Both the position numbers and the translations under genes were made by a program. A stretch of 64,000 bases of DNA from Phorcus lineatus (lineage: Eukaryota > Mollusca > Gastropoda > Trochida > Trochidae), in the NCBI GenBank assembly GCA_921293015.1, contig OV121086.1:32673194-32737193 (forward strand), read 5' to 3'. The number at the start of each line of letters is the position of its first letter. Positions within the stretch are counted from its first letter, which is position 1. Below, piece after piece: positions 24,047-36,900 of this stretch. The notes under the pieces are model-generated. The model searched no databases. It saw nothing but the letters and a program-made list of their open reading frames with translations, and was not told the origin of the DNA.

Positions 24047-24960
24047 AAGGTAGAATGATAAACGATTTCACTACTCAAAAACATCTAGGGTTGATTTTCC
24101 AATCAGACGGTAATTGGCACTCCCACATTGAAAATATAATTTCAAAGGTAAGCCCGATGATAAACTGTTTACAAATACCGCCTGAGTCGACCTACTTTGT
24201 ATGTACTTTATAATTCCTACATCCTTCCTCTTTTTGACTCTTGTGATCATATATTTGATAACTGTACAAAATATCATGAAGTATTACTTGAAAAACATTT
24301 GGATGCACTAAGGACAATATGTGGTGCAGTTAGAGGTACCAGCCAACAAAAAAACTGTACGAAGAAACAGGGTTTACATCGCTAGCTGTTAGACGACAAC
24401 GTCACAAGTTATGTCTTTTTTTACAAAATGAAGTTTAACTTGACACCAGAATATTTATCGTCATTAGTTCCACCAGCAGTGTCCGAGATTTCAAACCGTA
24501 TTACCCGAACATAAAAAACTTACAAATTCCTGTATGCCATACTGAATTCTACAAACATTCCTTCCTACCATTTCTGCGTGGAATGATCTCGATGTGTCTC
24601 TTAAAGACTCTCAATCGTATGCTATCTTCAAAAAAGGCTTGTTTAAAATTGTTTGTAATGTTCATAGAATATTTCGAGATTTTAGAACTAGACAAAACCA
24701 GGTAACACTTTGTCGTTTAAGATTAGGCTGTAGTGAACTTAAGGGTCACATATTCGACAGGTTTATAGAAAACTCTGCTACCTGCTCTTGTAACTACTAT
24801 TACGAAGATGCTATGCATTACTTATTTTGTTGCCAAAACTATTCATGTATAAGATCAAACAGCTTTTATTATGTTAATGGTTTCGATTTAAAACTGTTCT
24901 TTTTGGTAATAACAAACTATCTGATGACACTAACTTGAAAATTGTTGATTCTGTTTGTAC
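24047..24960 (+). pseudogene. LINE ORF C-terminal region
   Basis: Downstream of the RT the relic continues in shifting frames. It includes KHLGLIFQSDGNWHSHI (24.08 kb, RT connection region) and AWNDLDVSLKDSQSYAIFKK. The open frame at 24594-24938 has a Cys/His pattern ATCSCNYYYEDAMHYLFCC, like the C-terminal motif of several CR1/Jockey-group elements. Several frameshifts. Confidence 0.65.
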
Positions 24961-25404
24961 ATTTATAGACCTAAGCAAACGATTACAGTGATTTATAAAG
25001 CACTAACATTTTTTGTTGTTGTAAAGTTTATCTTTTGAATGCACATGCTCATAGATTGTGTTGATCACTGTATTTAGATAATCTGCAAGTATTCATGAAT
25101 TTCTTTCTTTTTTTTAATGTATGTTACATGTTACTTTGTATAAATCCTGTCCACATTTACACATAATTTGGGTAAAAGTAATTCTTAAATTATTTTTGTT
25201 TTCAAATCAAGGAATAAAGCCTCAGAGAAATTTAAATTCCAGAATCTGTTCTTTTTCAAAAGGATATGTTTTAGGCTGGGATGAAAATAAAGGTAAACAT
25301 GTTATAAAAAGAGAACGGGTTCTTTGGATCTACAACTTTTTTTTTAGGATTGGTGTGTATCTTTTGTAGATACCAACACCATTATCAAGCAAGTGATATT
25401 GGAC

Positions 25405-25534
25405 TTGAGTTGTTGTTGGGTTGAAGTTTAACGTCTGCTTCAAACTTTGGGTGATGTCACCGACGTGGGGCCTATGCCTTAGTTATTTGGAACGAATGGA
25501 GGAATTTGGAATAGAGTGGGGGGGGGGGGGGGGG
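25405..25534. repeat. SINE-like fragment and (G)19 run
   Basis: GTTGGGTTGAAGTTTAACGT resembles the head of the SINE-like repeat at 29.73 kb, followed by a region (CACCGACGTGGGGCC) not shared with it. A run of 19 G lies at 25516-25534. The repeat assignment is weak; the homopolymer is certain. Confidence 0.4.
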
Positions 25535-27579
25535 AAGATATAATTGTGAGAGGTAATATATACATAGATAGGAATAAGTTTGTATGAATAGGGTCCTTGA
25601 GAGTACACGGAAAGTTCTCAAGCGACAGCAATGACTAACGTAATTCATGTGTTCAGACTTGTGTTTGCGCTTGGTTAACCTCAAGTGACTGCTCACATAA
25701 AAGATTATATGCTTTCGCATTATAGGAAACCATAGAAACTTAATTCAATTACTCTTTCCTGATAAAAAACCCCAACTCATCTGAAGACAGCTCACTGTTT
25801 TCCTCAAAAATCGTATGGGAAACGGACTTTATTGCCCGAAAACGCTTTTACTGTTAGCTGTTGTTTTGATCTTCGGACAAGAGCTCAGCCCCACCTCTAT
25901 ATTAGTTTATCTGCATATTCAAATATGAGTGTCGGACACGAAGCTAAAAGCTTGAATGCTGTGTAATTAAGATAAAGTTAAAAGTAAAACATTTGTGTGT
26001 ATATTTACTTATATTTCCGGAAAATATATGTTTTTCTTTAAAATTTTGAAAAATTGATTAGGATAATTATTGTTTTTTATCAATGTTTAATGGCTGATGT
26101 AGATGAATGTTCAACTTTCTATTTATACTCTAAAATTAAATATGTATTCAATCTTGAAAAACATCCTGTAAGCGTTGAATCTAAAGAAGCAAGACGTAGA
26201 ATTACTGCAAATAAATAAATAAAATAAATATTGCAAAGCCTTAATCAATTTTGAATTTTTTCCATGTTGTGCACACCAAATAAAAACAAAAGTAGTTTGA
26301 AAATGCGAATGAATTTTCAAAATGGGAAGGAGTAACTGAATCAAAGACAAAATTCAGTGCCGTGTTTTAAGACATCTGTTTGTGTCAATGTGGATTACAC
26401 GAAATACTGGTTTTTCTCGTTTACGTGTCTTCAGTAAAGTTTAAAAAAAGACTCGACATACATCTCTACGTTTTGACAGTCAATACGTTTGTATTACAAG
26501 AGTTATGCCCATGGCCGTATTTTAATGTGAAATTGGTGATTAATGAAGGGTTTGTTTGGATTCCTATCGTTTAATGACAAATTCGTACACAATCATTTTC
26601 ATATGAATTAAATCAATTAAAATTAAATATCGGGGATTGATATCACAACGTTTGAATAAGGAGATGGTGCATTATTTACTTACTTACATATTAAGGGTCT
26701 TGATCCTGTGTGAAACTTTCCCCTTTAAAAGAGTTCACTTCAACAATGAACGCTTCATGAACTACACTTGCACTGCACTTGACAACGTTCTGAAAATCAT
26801 AACTTTATGCAATTGCATTCGCTTTTACACGGAAAAGACGTTTTCGAAAAATGGGGTTTCCAAATAAGGAACATGAAAATGTTTGTTTGTGATTAATGTA
26901 TGTATGAATTTTGATATGAATGATAATCATATTAAGTGGTAATTGACAGAATGATAAACTTTCAATAATAAAAAAATTAAATCCGTAAGATATTTAGTCT
27001 TAAGTATTTGCATAAGACAATGTAAAGCACAAATATATAAACCCAATATTGCAGAATATGGTAGATATGGCACGTGTTTGAAAACCTGTCAGCATGTCTA
27101 TCTGAAAAAAAATTCTGACGCGTGAGGCAATGACAATATTGAGCATTGTTTTTTTTTTTACATATATTGTCAAATACCACGTATATAGTGAAAGAAGTAG
27201 ACATCCCAATGTTCATGATTAGTTAGGCTGGTTAGTGATTTCTACATCCCTATAAAGTTATTCGCTGAGAAATCTAACATCTTCCTCTATTTTATTTTCC
27301 AAATGTAAACGCAAGTTTACGTCATTGACTATAAGGATCGATTTGCGTTATCACGATAATCTAACAACGTCCTTGTATCTTTACACGACTGCAAAGATGG
27401 CGCCATGTGCTCCGAAAGTGTATAAAGTAATATGGTTTTAAAATCAGTTAAAAATAGAAATTCATTTCAAATGATAGATCGTTTCCTCAGTAATCGACTG
27501 CTACCTAGAAAACTTCTTCTATTTATGTATGTATGTGAACAATGTACATAAAAATAATAATCGATTTAAGTAAGGAAAT
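25535..27579. other. No gene seen
   Basis: AT-rich with scattered short frames (60-80 codons) on both strands. None has motif, splice context or family resemblance. Confidence 0.5.
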
Positions 27580-27640
27580 ATAGTGAGTGAGTTGGGTTTT
27601 AACGTGCTTTGAACAAGAAATTTGCATATAACCATTACCT
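27580..27640 (+). repeat. SINE-like repeat, 5' fragment
   Basis: AGTGAGTGAGTTGGGTTTTAACGTGCTTTGAACAA matches the first 35 bases of the repeat at 29.73 kb with one or two changes. Similarity fades after that. Confidence 0.6.
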
Positions 27641-28194
27641 AAACAAGTAATTACGCTAAAGAGATAAAGACAAGGGAATTGAAAGCCCTGAATATGAAAC
27701 AAATGATAAAAGGTTTCGTTAAAGATATGGGTTTCAAGCCATGTATCTCCGACGATATAACCTACTAGTATTCTAAAGCAACAGTGGCATGAACTTCACC
27801 AAAAGTCATTTTTGCTTTTGTTTCTCTTTTAAAACTTTTTTTCTCTTTTTAGGTGGGGTCTCAAGGTTTGCGTCCAAAGTAAATGAGAATGTATTATCAT
27901 TAGAGCACTTGGTGTCATGTTCTATACAGCAGTGACGTCCGACCTCCTGATCGCCTGCATGATTGGTTAATTAGTATATTTGTCATTGCATTCTATAAGC
28001 CTGTGTGGCGTGCCAAAATCTTATCTATGCTTATTTCAAATTCAAACCATCCCACCCCACTTGCTATTAACCACTGAAGGCCAAATAAATGACAATTATC
28101 TGACAATCATACGACTTTATACTTGTGTATAAGTCGAACGTAATTGGTCTATGTCCATGTATATAATCTATTTAACTTATTTAACATCTCAAAA
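27641..28194. other. No gene seen
   Basis: Non-coding spacer between a SINE fragment and an unidentified open frame. Confidence 0.4.
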
Positions 28195-28578
28195 TTAAAT
28201 CTTTTTGTTTTTCAATCTGATATAAACAAATTGATTGCATTCGTATAGCACAAAATATATGATTAAAAACCTTGATAGATTGACAACTGATAACAATATC
28301 ATTAATTTTGGATTTGATATCTTATATATTACCTCTGATTTTGTTGAAGAAGAACAAATGCCCCTGGAAGGAGTTATCGTTTTGTTTCTGACATTTTTGG
28401 AATGCCTGATTTGATCGGCCATTCGAGTATCATTTCCGCCTGGAATCAAAGTCGAAATCTTTATCAATCCAGAACTCATTCGACGATAGTCACGTATGAT
28501 ACACCGAATGGACATGGCACGAAAGTATTGATCTTCATTTAGTTTTGAATGAAGGATTGTGGCTAAATCGTTATACAA
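28195..28578 (-). other. Unidentified 127-codon open frame
   Basis: An ATG-initiated frame. Residues ~15-60 are mixed and plausible (FRAMSIRCIIRDYRRMSSGL, then STLIPGGNDTRMADQIRHS), while the C-terminal 35 residues are hydrophobic and AT-driven. Part could be a degraded exon or a transposon remnant. I recognise no family, and no neighbouring exon or splice site supports it. It may be a chance frame. Confidence 0.15.
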
Positions 28579-28789
28579 AGTATGTTTAACATATCTCGTA
28601 TTGCAATATTAATGCATGAAAGAACAATTATTTTTTAAAATATGCTTAAACGAAACGTAAGATGATATGCCTTTGCGTTCGTTTTAAAATATCATCAATA
28701 TAAAATATGCTTAAACGGTCAGTTTCAACAGACTGTTTAAGATGAAATTCATTTTAAGCACATTACTTAAGATAGAAAATATTTTTACG

Positions 28790-29415
28790 GATACACACTA
28801 GTTTACGTTCGAGAAAGAAGATAAAATGCGTTTACGTTCGGTTTCTAAATACATGTACTTTATGTAAGATAAACTGCTTTTACATTCAGATTCAACACAC
28901 TATATATTGCATATAAAGCTTCTATGTTCAAGATATAACACGTTAGTGAATGTTTAAATCTTTTACGTTCAGATGAACCTCATTATGCCAGTTAAAAAGC
29001 TTTTACATTCAGATTAAACACAACATTGAATTTTGAAAATTTTTACTTTCAGATTTAACACATTATTGAAGTTAAAAAGCTTTTACGTTGAGATTAAACA
29101 CATTATTGCAGGTAAAATACGTTAACGTTCAGATTAAACACCACATTGAATTTTAAAATCTTTTACGTTCAGATTAAACACATTATTGCAGTAAAAAAGC
29201 TTTTACGTTCAGATTAAACACAAAATTGAATTTAAAAAGCTTTTACGTTTAGTTTAAACTCATTATTACAGTTCAAAAGTTTTTACGTTCAGATTAAACA
29301 CAACATTGAAGATAAAAAGTTTTTTACGTTCAGTTAAAAGCACTAATAGGGATTAAATGCTAATAGGTACAGTTTCAACACACTGTTGCAGTTAAAATGC
29401 TTTTACGTCTATTTT
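28790..29415. repeat. Decayed ~40-bp tandem repeat array
   Basis: About 12-15 diverged copies of a unit with consensus landmarks TTTTACGTTCAGATTAAACA then CATTATTGCAGTTAAAAAGC, giving a 40-bp period. Copies near the centre (29.0-29.3 kb) are best preserved, and the edges fade into single-copy DNA. It is unrelated in sequence to the 33.9-37.4 kb array despite the same unit length. Confidence 0.85.
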
Positions 29416-29726
29416 CAACACAATATTTAAGAAAATGCCTTGCAATGATTTCAAGAGAAGAGTAACCTGGAAAAAATTAGAAGGTATAATAAAAATATTT
29501 AAATGTAAAATGATAAATGCACATGCTTTAAAAGTAAACCCGCATTCATAAACCGTTTCAAGAATAATTTCTATTAAAACGAGTTGTAGTAAAACCTCAA
29601 ACTCGTGTCTCCTATTACAAATACAGATACCTGATAACAAATAGAAAAAATAACATAAACCTGAAAAATAAATATGTAATTTTACAACCTTATAGAGATA
29701 AAACATATGCATTAGTAAACTTTCCA

Positions 29727-30053
29727 CAAGTGAGTGAGTGAGTTGGGGTTTAACGTGCTTTGAACAATATTTCAGTTATTAAACACGTGGATGACAAGCA
29801 TCCAAAAGAGAGTGGACAGATAAGGGAGAAAGGGATCGAAAGGTTAGGGGTAAAGACGGAAAGAAAGGCATAGTGAGAGATAGACAATAGGTTTTAAAAG
29901 GACTCAAATTTAGTCGCACTTCTACCCGTCGACCTGTCCAGCTTGGGTGTCCCTACCAGGAGCATGAAAGTTCCAGCTGGCATAGCTCTTGGGGTCTCTG
30001 AAGCACGCAAACCACCACACCGCGATAAGGTATTGAGTCCAGTGGTGGAAACT
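29727..30053 (+). repeat. SINE-like repeat, most complete copy
   Basis: Begins with GTGAGTGAGTGAGTTGGGGT and runs through landmarks CAAAAGAGAGTGGACAGATA and CCTGTCCAGCTTGGGTGTCC to about 30.05 kb. Partial inverted copies at 55.95-56.18 (3' part) and 60.77-60.83 kb (5' part) define the family. No tRNA promoter is evident, so 'SINE-like' is descriptive. I know this type of head from mollusc genomes. Confidence 0.65.
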
Positions 30054-30420
30054 TTCCACAAATCGATTGATATAAATTGATAAGACTAAACAAAAATACC
30101 GCTAATGAAATAGCAACTTTCTTAAAACTTATCAATTGGGAGGTTGGATATGTACCAAAAAATCAAAAGATATTTTAAGTTGTTAATATTTCGTCGAAAA
30201 ATATATCCCGAATCTTATTATGTCACAATAGCATGATATAAATTTGGTGTGGACCCGGAAATATTGGAAATCAAACTTAAATGTAACAGTGATGTATATC
30301 CATTGATATGTTACTGTGACAAAATGTTTTCGGATGGTTTACCCGGATGTGCTCATCCTCTGCAAATGTTGAGACACAAAGGTCGTCCATGATGAGGCAT
30401 GACAGATGTGGCCAGTTTGA

Positions 30421-30780
30421 CTGAGCTATTTAAAGGGCAACAGAGTATGTTGTTGGAGTCAAGCATTTCAAACTTTCAAACTTCATGAAAGGTGTTATTT
30501 TATCGAGACGTAGTAATTATTTCTGAAAATCACAATGTAAGTGCTTATCAGTTCAGTGTGGTGACAATCACCAGTTAAATTCGGGATTTGTGATCGAAAA
30601 CCGGACAATGGCGCGCGCATTTGACTCAATCGTAATTTTAGAAACATATTTTCAGCATACACAAACACAAATATCAGTTTAAGTGTTGAACCGGTCATTT
30701 AGATAAAGATCATGTAAGTTTGATGAAACGTCCTAACATTGATACGGCCCTTTTTCACATTTTTTTTAAATTTTAGAGAG
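30421..30780 (+). repeat. MITE family C, partial copy
   Basis: Starts at TTTAAAGGGCAACAGAGTAT and shares GTTGTTGGAGTCAA and GTGATCGAAAACCGGAC (30590-30606) with the complete element at 32909-33387. The right TIR was not found. Confidence 0.65.
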
Positions 30781-31664
30781 ATATAGGGGACGATTTGAAC
30801 TTAAATAAAAACATTTTGTATTTTCCCCTCATCTAAGCCACGTCTAAAATCATGAAGCATTGAGATATATACATATATATATATATATATTTATGATATA
30901 TATTTACTCATAGGTAGGTTTTTGATCGTCAGAGGAGTGTTCATCAATCTTATTGAAATAAAACCTAATATTGCTGCACTACGTTACGCAAACAATGTAG
31001 TGGAACATTTAAATTTCATTTTAATGAGATTGAGTGATTACGAATCCTAAGGTTTATGCCAAATTGTCTCCTATAACCTCAATTCGGTGTCTTCCCACTG
31101 CCCTCTCACCCACTAGTACAGTTAACATGGATTTTCCGCATTGATTTTCACTTTTATGAGGGTTCTATATTTTTGGTACATACGTATCCTGTGGTGTTTC
31201 ACAATAATTTAAAGATTACATGTTTATCTCTTCATTAAAAACCTTTTTGTCGCATGACGGTTTGGGCTAATCAATGTATCAGAAATAGTTCTACTTTGTA
31301 GTCTTGTTTACTCAAAGACGTATTGACATAGATTACCAGCTGTTGTCATCTAATGTTATGCTTGTCTAAAATTTCAATCATTTAGTATAAATGTGTCGAT
31401 TTCGAGTTTGATATTAGTATTATCAATGGTTGAGAGTTACGTGTGTATAATAGATTTTGCAGAATGATTCACTGTTTATAATGATAGAGAAATAGGTCTT
31501 AAATGGGCGGATCGCCTTAACCCGCTCTGTATCAAACCTTGTTTGAAATCAATACCACTTTTTGAGAATGTTCTATTTGTTTGCCTTGAACAGAATATAT
31601 AAATTTCTTTCAACGGTTGTAACCATAGTTATTTAACAATGATGTTTTCGTGTTGCATGATGCT
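30781..31664. other. No gene seen; (TA)n run
   Basis: Non-coding, with a TA dinucleotide run near 30866-30892. Confidence 0.45.
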
Positions 31665-32120
31665 CTCAATTCTCCCTCAAAAGAGGTAGATCCGTCATTA
31701 ATTTCTACACAATCTCTGTCTTATAACTAGGTTTCTCGGGCTTCATGCAGTTTCCCCTAGCGGGACAATATTGCAACTTAAACAACCTGGCTATATTTCA
31801 ATCAATGAAATCAACGAATGGATGAATAACATATTTGTTGTCACACAGGTCTGTGCAATGAAATAGTTGCAAATGAGGCATTTGTGTTCTGTAAAGAGGA
31901 CTCAAAGTGCAAGGTGCATATTCGAATAAAGTTTAGCTCTTGGAAAGCTTACGGAAATAACTCAGGCGATGTGAATGATAACCTTTGAAACGACGTCGCT
32001 GATTGCACAACTAACTCTGATTGCATCCAATCAGCGTTCTACATTTCCTGAAGCCTTCGAATTAGGAGAGAGGTTGTATAGGCATTCATGACAGAGCTAC
32101 CTCTGTTGGAAGATAATGGG
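31665..32120. repeat. MITE family A, full copy
   Basis: Same orientation and interior as the 15.28-kb copy (TTTCTCGGGCTTCATGCAGT, GACGTCGCTGATTGCACAAC). The inverted ends around AGAGGTAGATCCGTCATTAA and GACAGAGCTACCTCTGTTGG are recognisable but diverged. Confidence 0.8.
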
Positions 32121-32908
32121 ATGTATGGCAATATGTTTCATGATGTGAAACTTTTCTCTCATAGCACAAGGGTTGAGTCTGTGCGTATATTTTCCATTCT
32201 TTATAGCTGGTGACTGCATTACTAGTGTAAAGTTTCCTTTACTCATCAAAGTTGAGTGATGCTCATTGGCTATATCAAGTACCAAATTCCCTTTGTTTTA
32301 AACAAATTATCTGAAACATATGAGGCTGGAAACAAACCAACTTAGCCCCTTTTCAAATCTTATTGCTTTTTTAATTGTTGGGACAGTAAAGTTCAAAATT
32401 ACCCAATTTTTTCGATTAGCGTTCAAGAAAATACGTTTCCAAGGGCAAAAAAACCATGTTTTTTTTATATCAATTGCGCTACGCTAAACTTTAGATGACA
32501 AAAGAAAATATAAATCAAAGATTTTATTCAGTTGAGGTTTTTACATGAAATACATATAAATGAAGTATATTGAATTCATTAGAGATACATATTGTGAGTA
32601 ATTTAATTTAAAATAAAAAAATTATTATTTTCAAACGTATACACATTTCCTTTTAAATTTTCAATAACACCTTGTTTACAGGCGCATAATATAAAGGTAT
32701 AATCCTAGAACATATAAACATAATATCGTAAGAATCATAAAACTAGCAAACTCTTATCAGTTAATGAGAAATACTAATGAAGATCAGAGAAATTTATGTT
32801 GTTGTCTGTCCATTCTGAGGCTAAACTGAAAAAAACGGGAACACATCTTTCTGAATCTCTACTCAATGGTTGTATTAGAAACCTTAATCAATGCTTAAAC
32901 AAATAAGT
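32121..32908. other. No gene seen
   Basis: Non-coding, very AT-rich between two MITEs. Confidence 0.45.
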
Positions 32909-33387
32909 TTAAAGAGCCACTCCGTGAGTTGTTGGAGTCAAATATGCCAAACTTAATCAATGGTGTCATTTGATCGCGAAGTATCGACTGTTACCAAAAA
33001 GACAAAATTTAAAGCTTTTTGGGTTTTTTGACAGTGACAATATGAAGGTAGAACGTCGTAATTGTGATCGAAAACCGGACTGTGGCGCGCGTCAAATAGT
33101 CAAACGTAATTTTGGAGACTTATTTAGAACAGCCAGGAGGGCAGTTAGGAGTTTATAGTGTTTGTTAGGTTATATAACTAGTATCCATGTATACTGAACG
33201 TGATATCTACACCTCCGGGCTTTTTTAAGGCTTTTTTTAGATTTTCATGAAAAACCAGTATTTGTCATATAAATGTCTTTTGGACATGAACAATTAAGAT
33301 GTTTTGATTTTATATTATCACATATGAAATTTAGGTTCGTATCAAAGGTAAATAATATGTTATGAAAATCACGGAGTGGCTCTTTAA
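32909..33387 (+). mobile_element. MITE family C, complete (479 bp, TTAA ends)
   Basis: TTAAAGAGCCACTCCGTGA at the left is mirrored by TCACGGAGTGGCTCTTTAA at the right. The outer TTAA may be the target duplication, as in piggyBac-type elements. The interior carries GTGATCGAAAACCGGAC and GGCGCGCGTCAAATAGTC, shared with copies at 30.4, 59.2-59.6 (inverted) and 59.9-60.1 kb (inverted). The 62-codon frame inside is spurious. Confidence 0.8.
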
Positions 33388-33908
33388 GAATTACTTGAAT
33401 GCGGGAAGTGCAGACATGTCATTCTGTCAAAATGTTTGTATGTGTGAGGTTGTTCAATTTCATATCCATGCGACCATAACATTTATGTAAGATATTAGTA
33501 ATAGTTTCAGATTCAACTTTCATGTCTTGCTGTTCTTTTCCTTTCCTGTCTTGTTCAGTATATGTCACCCTTTTATGATTGAAACGTATAATCTCGTAAA
33601 TACCAAGGAGAGGGTATCCTAAGTTGGAGAACTTGTTCCCAATCCGTTTCATTATGCATAAAATATGTTTTAAACAAATTATATGTCATCTTCTGATGTA
33701 TCTTGTTAAATATTCGATGTTTTCAATAAGCCAACAATACATCAAATACCCTTATGAAAAGGGGAAAAGGGGAATTTTCAATGTACAATGCATTTAATGC
33801 ATTTTCAAACCATAACACATCACATTAATACATAAAGCACAAACATTCACGTAAATTTCTATCAATCAATCAATCGAACAAAATAAAAATTACATCAAAA
33901 TTATCCCT
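33388..33908. other. No gene seen
   Basis: Non-coding. A 77-codon minus-strand frame (33419-33652) has mixed composition but no splice sites or recognised family. Confidence 0.35.
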
Positions 33909-36900
33909 GTTAGTCAGGAAACTAACCGATACAAAACGACTGTAAGTTGTTAGTCAGGAAAATAACGAATACAAAACGACTGTAAGTTGGTAGTCAGAAA
34001 AATAACGAATACACAACGACTGTATGTTGGTAGTCAGGAAAATAACGGATACAAAAAGACTGTAAGTTGTTAGGAAAATAACGAATACAAAACGACTGTA
34101 AGTTGTTAGTCAGGAAAATAACGAAAAGAAAACGACTGTAACTTGGTAGTCAGGAAAATAACGAATACAAAACGACTGTAAGTTGTTAGGAAACTAACGG
34201 ATAGAAAACGACTGTAAGTTGTTAGTCAGGAAAATAACGGATACAAAACGACTGTAAGTTGTTAGTCAGGATAATAACGAATACAAAACGACTGTACATG
34301 TAAGTTGGTAGTCAGGAAAATAACGAATACAAAACGACTGTAAGTTGTTAGGAAACTAACGGATACAAAACGACTGTAAGTTGTTAGTCAGGATAATAAC
34401 GAATACAAAACGTCTGTAAGTTGGCAGTCAGGAAACTAACGGATACAAAACGACTGTAAGTTGTTAGGAAACTAACGGATACAAAACGACTGTAAGTTGT
34501 TAGTCAGGAAAATAACGAACACAAAACGACTGTGAGTTGTTAGTCAGGAAACTAACGGATAGAAAACGACTGTAAGTTGTTAGTCAGGAAAATAACGGAT
34601 ACAAAACGACTGTAAGTTGTTAGTCAGGATAATAACGAATACAAAACGACTGTACATGTAAGTTGGTAGTCAGGAAAATAACGGATACAAAAAGACTGTA
34701 AGTTGTTAGGAAAATAACGAATACAAAACGACTGTAAGTTGTTAGTCAGGAAAATAACGGATACAAAACGACTGTAAGTTGTTAGTCAGGAAACTAACGG
34801 ATAGAAAACGACTGTAAGTTGTTAGTCAGGAAAATAACGGATACAAAACGACTGTAAGTTGTTAGTCAGGATAATAACGAATACAAAACGACTGTACATG
34901 TAAGTTGGTAGTCAGGAAAATAACGAATACAAAACGACTGTAAGTTGTTAGGAAACTAACGGATACAAAACGACTGTAAGTTGTTAGTCAGGAAAATAAC
35001 GAAAAGAAAACGACTGTAAGTTGGTAGTCAGGAAAATAACGAATACAAAACGACTGTAAGTTGTTAGTCAGGAAACTAACGGATAGAAAACGACTGTAAG
35101 TTGTTAGTCAGGAAAATAACGAATACAAAACGACTGTAAGTTGTTAGTCAGGAAACTAACGGATAGAAAACGACTGTAAGTTGTTAGTCAGGAAAATAAC
35201 GGATACAAAACGACTGTAAGTTGTTAGTCAGGATAATAACGAATACAAAACGACTGTACATGTAAGTTGGTAGTCAGGAAAATAACGGATACAAAAAGAC
35301 TGTAAGTTGTTAGGAAAATAACGAATACAAAACGACTGTAAGTTGTTAGTCAGGAAAATAACGAATACAAAACGACTGTAAGTTGTTAGTCAGGAAAATA
35401 ACGAATACAAAACGACTGTAAGTTGTTAGTCAGGAAACTAACGGATAGAAAACGACTGTAAGTTGTTAGTCAGGAAAATAACGGATACAAAACGACTGTA
35501 AGTTGTTAGTCAGGATAATAACGAATACAAAACGACTGTACATGTAAGTTGGTAGTCAGGAAAATAACGAATACAAAACGACTGTAAGTTGTTAGGAAAC
35601 TAACGGATACAAAACGACTGTAAGTTGTAAGTCAGGATAATAACGAATACAAAACGTCTGTAAGTTGGCAGTCAGGAAACTAACGGATACAAAACGACTG
35701 TAAGTTGTTAAGAAAATAACGAATACAAAACGACTGTAAGTTGGTTGTCAGGAAACTAACGGATAGAAAACGACTGTAAGTTGTCAGGAAAATAACGGAT
35801 ACAAAACGACTGTAAGTTGTTAGTCAGGATAATAACGAATACAAAACGACTGTACATGTAAGTTGGTAGTCAGGAAAATAACGGATACAAAACGACTGTA
35901 AGTTGTTAGTCAGGAAACTAACGGATAGAAAACGACTGTAAGTTGTTAGTCAGGAAAATAACGGATACAAAACGACTGTAAGTTGTTAGTCAGGATAATA
36001 ACGAATACAAAACGACTGTACATGTAAGTTGGTAGTCAGGAAAATAACGGATACAAAAAGACTGTAAGTTGTTAGGAAAATAACGAATACAAAACGACTG
36101 TAAGTTGTTAGTCAGGAAAATAACGAATACAAAACGACTGTAAGTTGTTAGTCAGGAAAATAACGAATACAAAACGACTGTAAGTTGTTAGTCAGGAAAC
36201 TAACGGATAGAAAACGACTGTAAGTTGTTAGTCAGGAAAATAACGGATACAAAACGACTGTAAGTTGTTAGTCAGGATAATAACGAATACAAAACGACTG
36301 TACATGTAAGTTGGTAGTCAGGAAAATAACGAATACAAAACGACTGTAAGTTGGTAGTTAGGAAAATAACGAATACAAAACGACTGTAAGTTGTTAGTCA
36401 GGATAATAACGAATACAAAACGTCTGTAAGTTGGCAGTCAGGAAAGTAACGGATACAAAACGACTGTAAGTTGTTAAGAAAATAACGAATACAAAACGAC
36501 TGTAAGTTGGTTGTCAGGAAACTAACGGATAGAAAACGACTGTAAGTTGTCAGGAAAATAACGGATACAAAACGACTGTAAGTTGTTAGTCAGGATAATA
36601 ACGAATACAAAACGACTGTACATGTAAGTTGGTAGTCAGGAAAATAACGGATACAAAACGACTGTAAGTTGTTAGTCAGGAAACTAACGGATAGAAAACG
36701 ACTGTAAGTTGTTAGTCAGGAAAATAACGGATACAAAACGACTGTAAGTTGTTAGTCAGGATAATAACGAATACAAAACGACTGTACATGTAAGTTGGTA
36801 GTCAGGAAAATAACGGATACAAAAAGACTGTAAGTTGTTAGGAAAATAACGAATACAAAACGACTGTAAGTTGTTAGTCAGGAAAATAACGAATACAAAA

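Larger units (their letters stand above)
21401..25110 (+). mobile_element. CR1/Jockey-like LINE, nearly full length, broken
   Basis: The order is as expected for a non-LTR element: N-terminal hydrophobic leader with a 2A-like motif, AP endonuclease, reverse transcriptase, and a C-terminal Cys/His region. At least one frameshift (22.4-22.5 kb) and several in-frame stops (23174, 23723, ~24044) inactivate it. No A-tail or target duplication was seen. The end near 25.1 kb is a guess from loss of similarity and a T-rich run. The boundaries are uncertain. Confidence 0.75.

Noticed and set aside
25535-27579. Search for a host gene in the LINE-to-SINE interval
   Set aside because: Only short AT-driven frames, without splice-bounded exons or conserved motifs.
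33419-33652. 77-codon minus-strand frame with charged composition
   Set aside because: No acceptor or donor at suitable places and no recognised family; could be chance.
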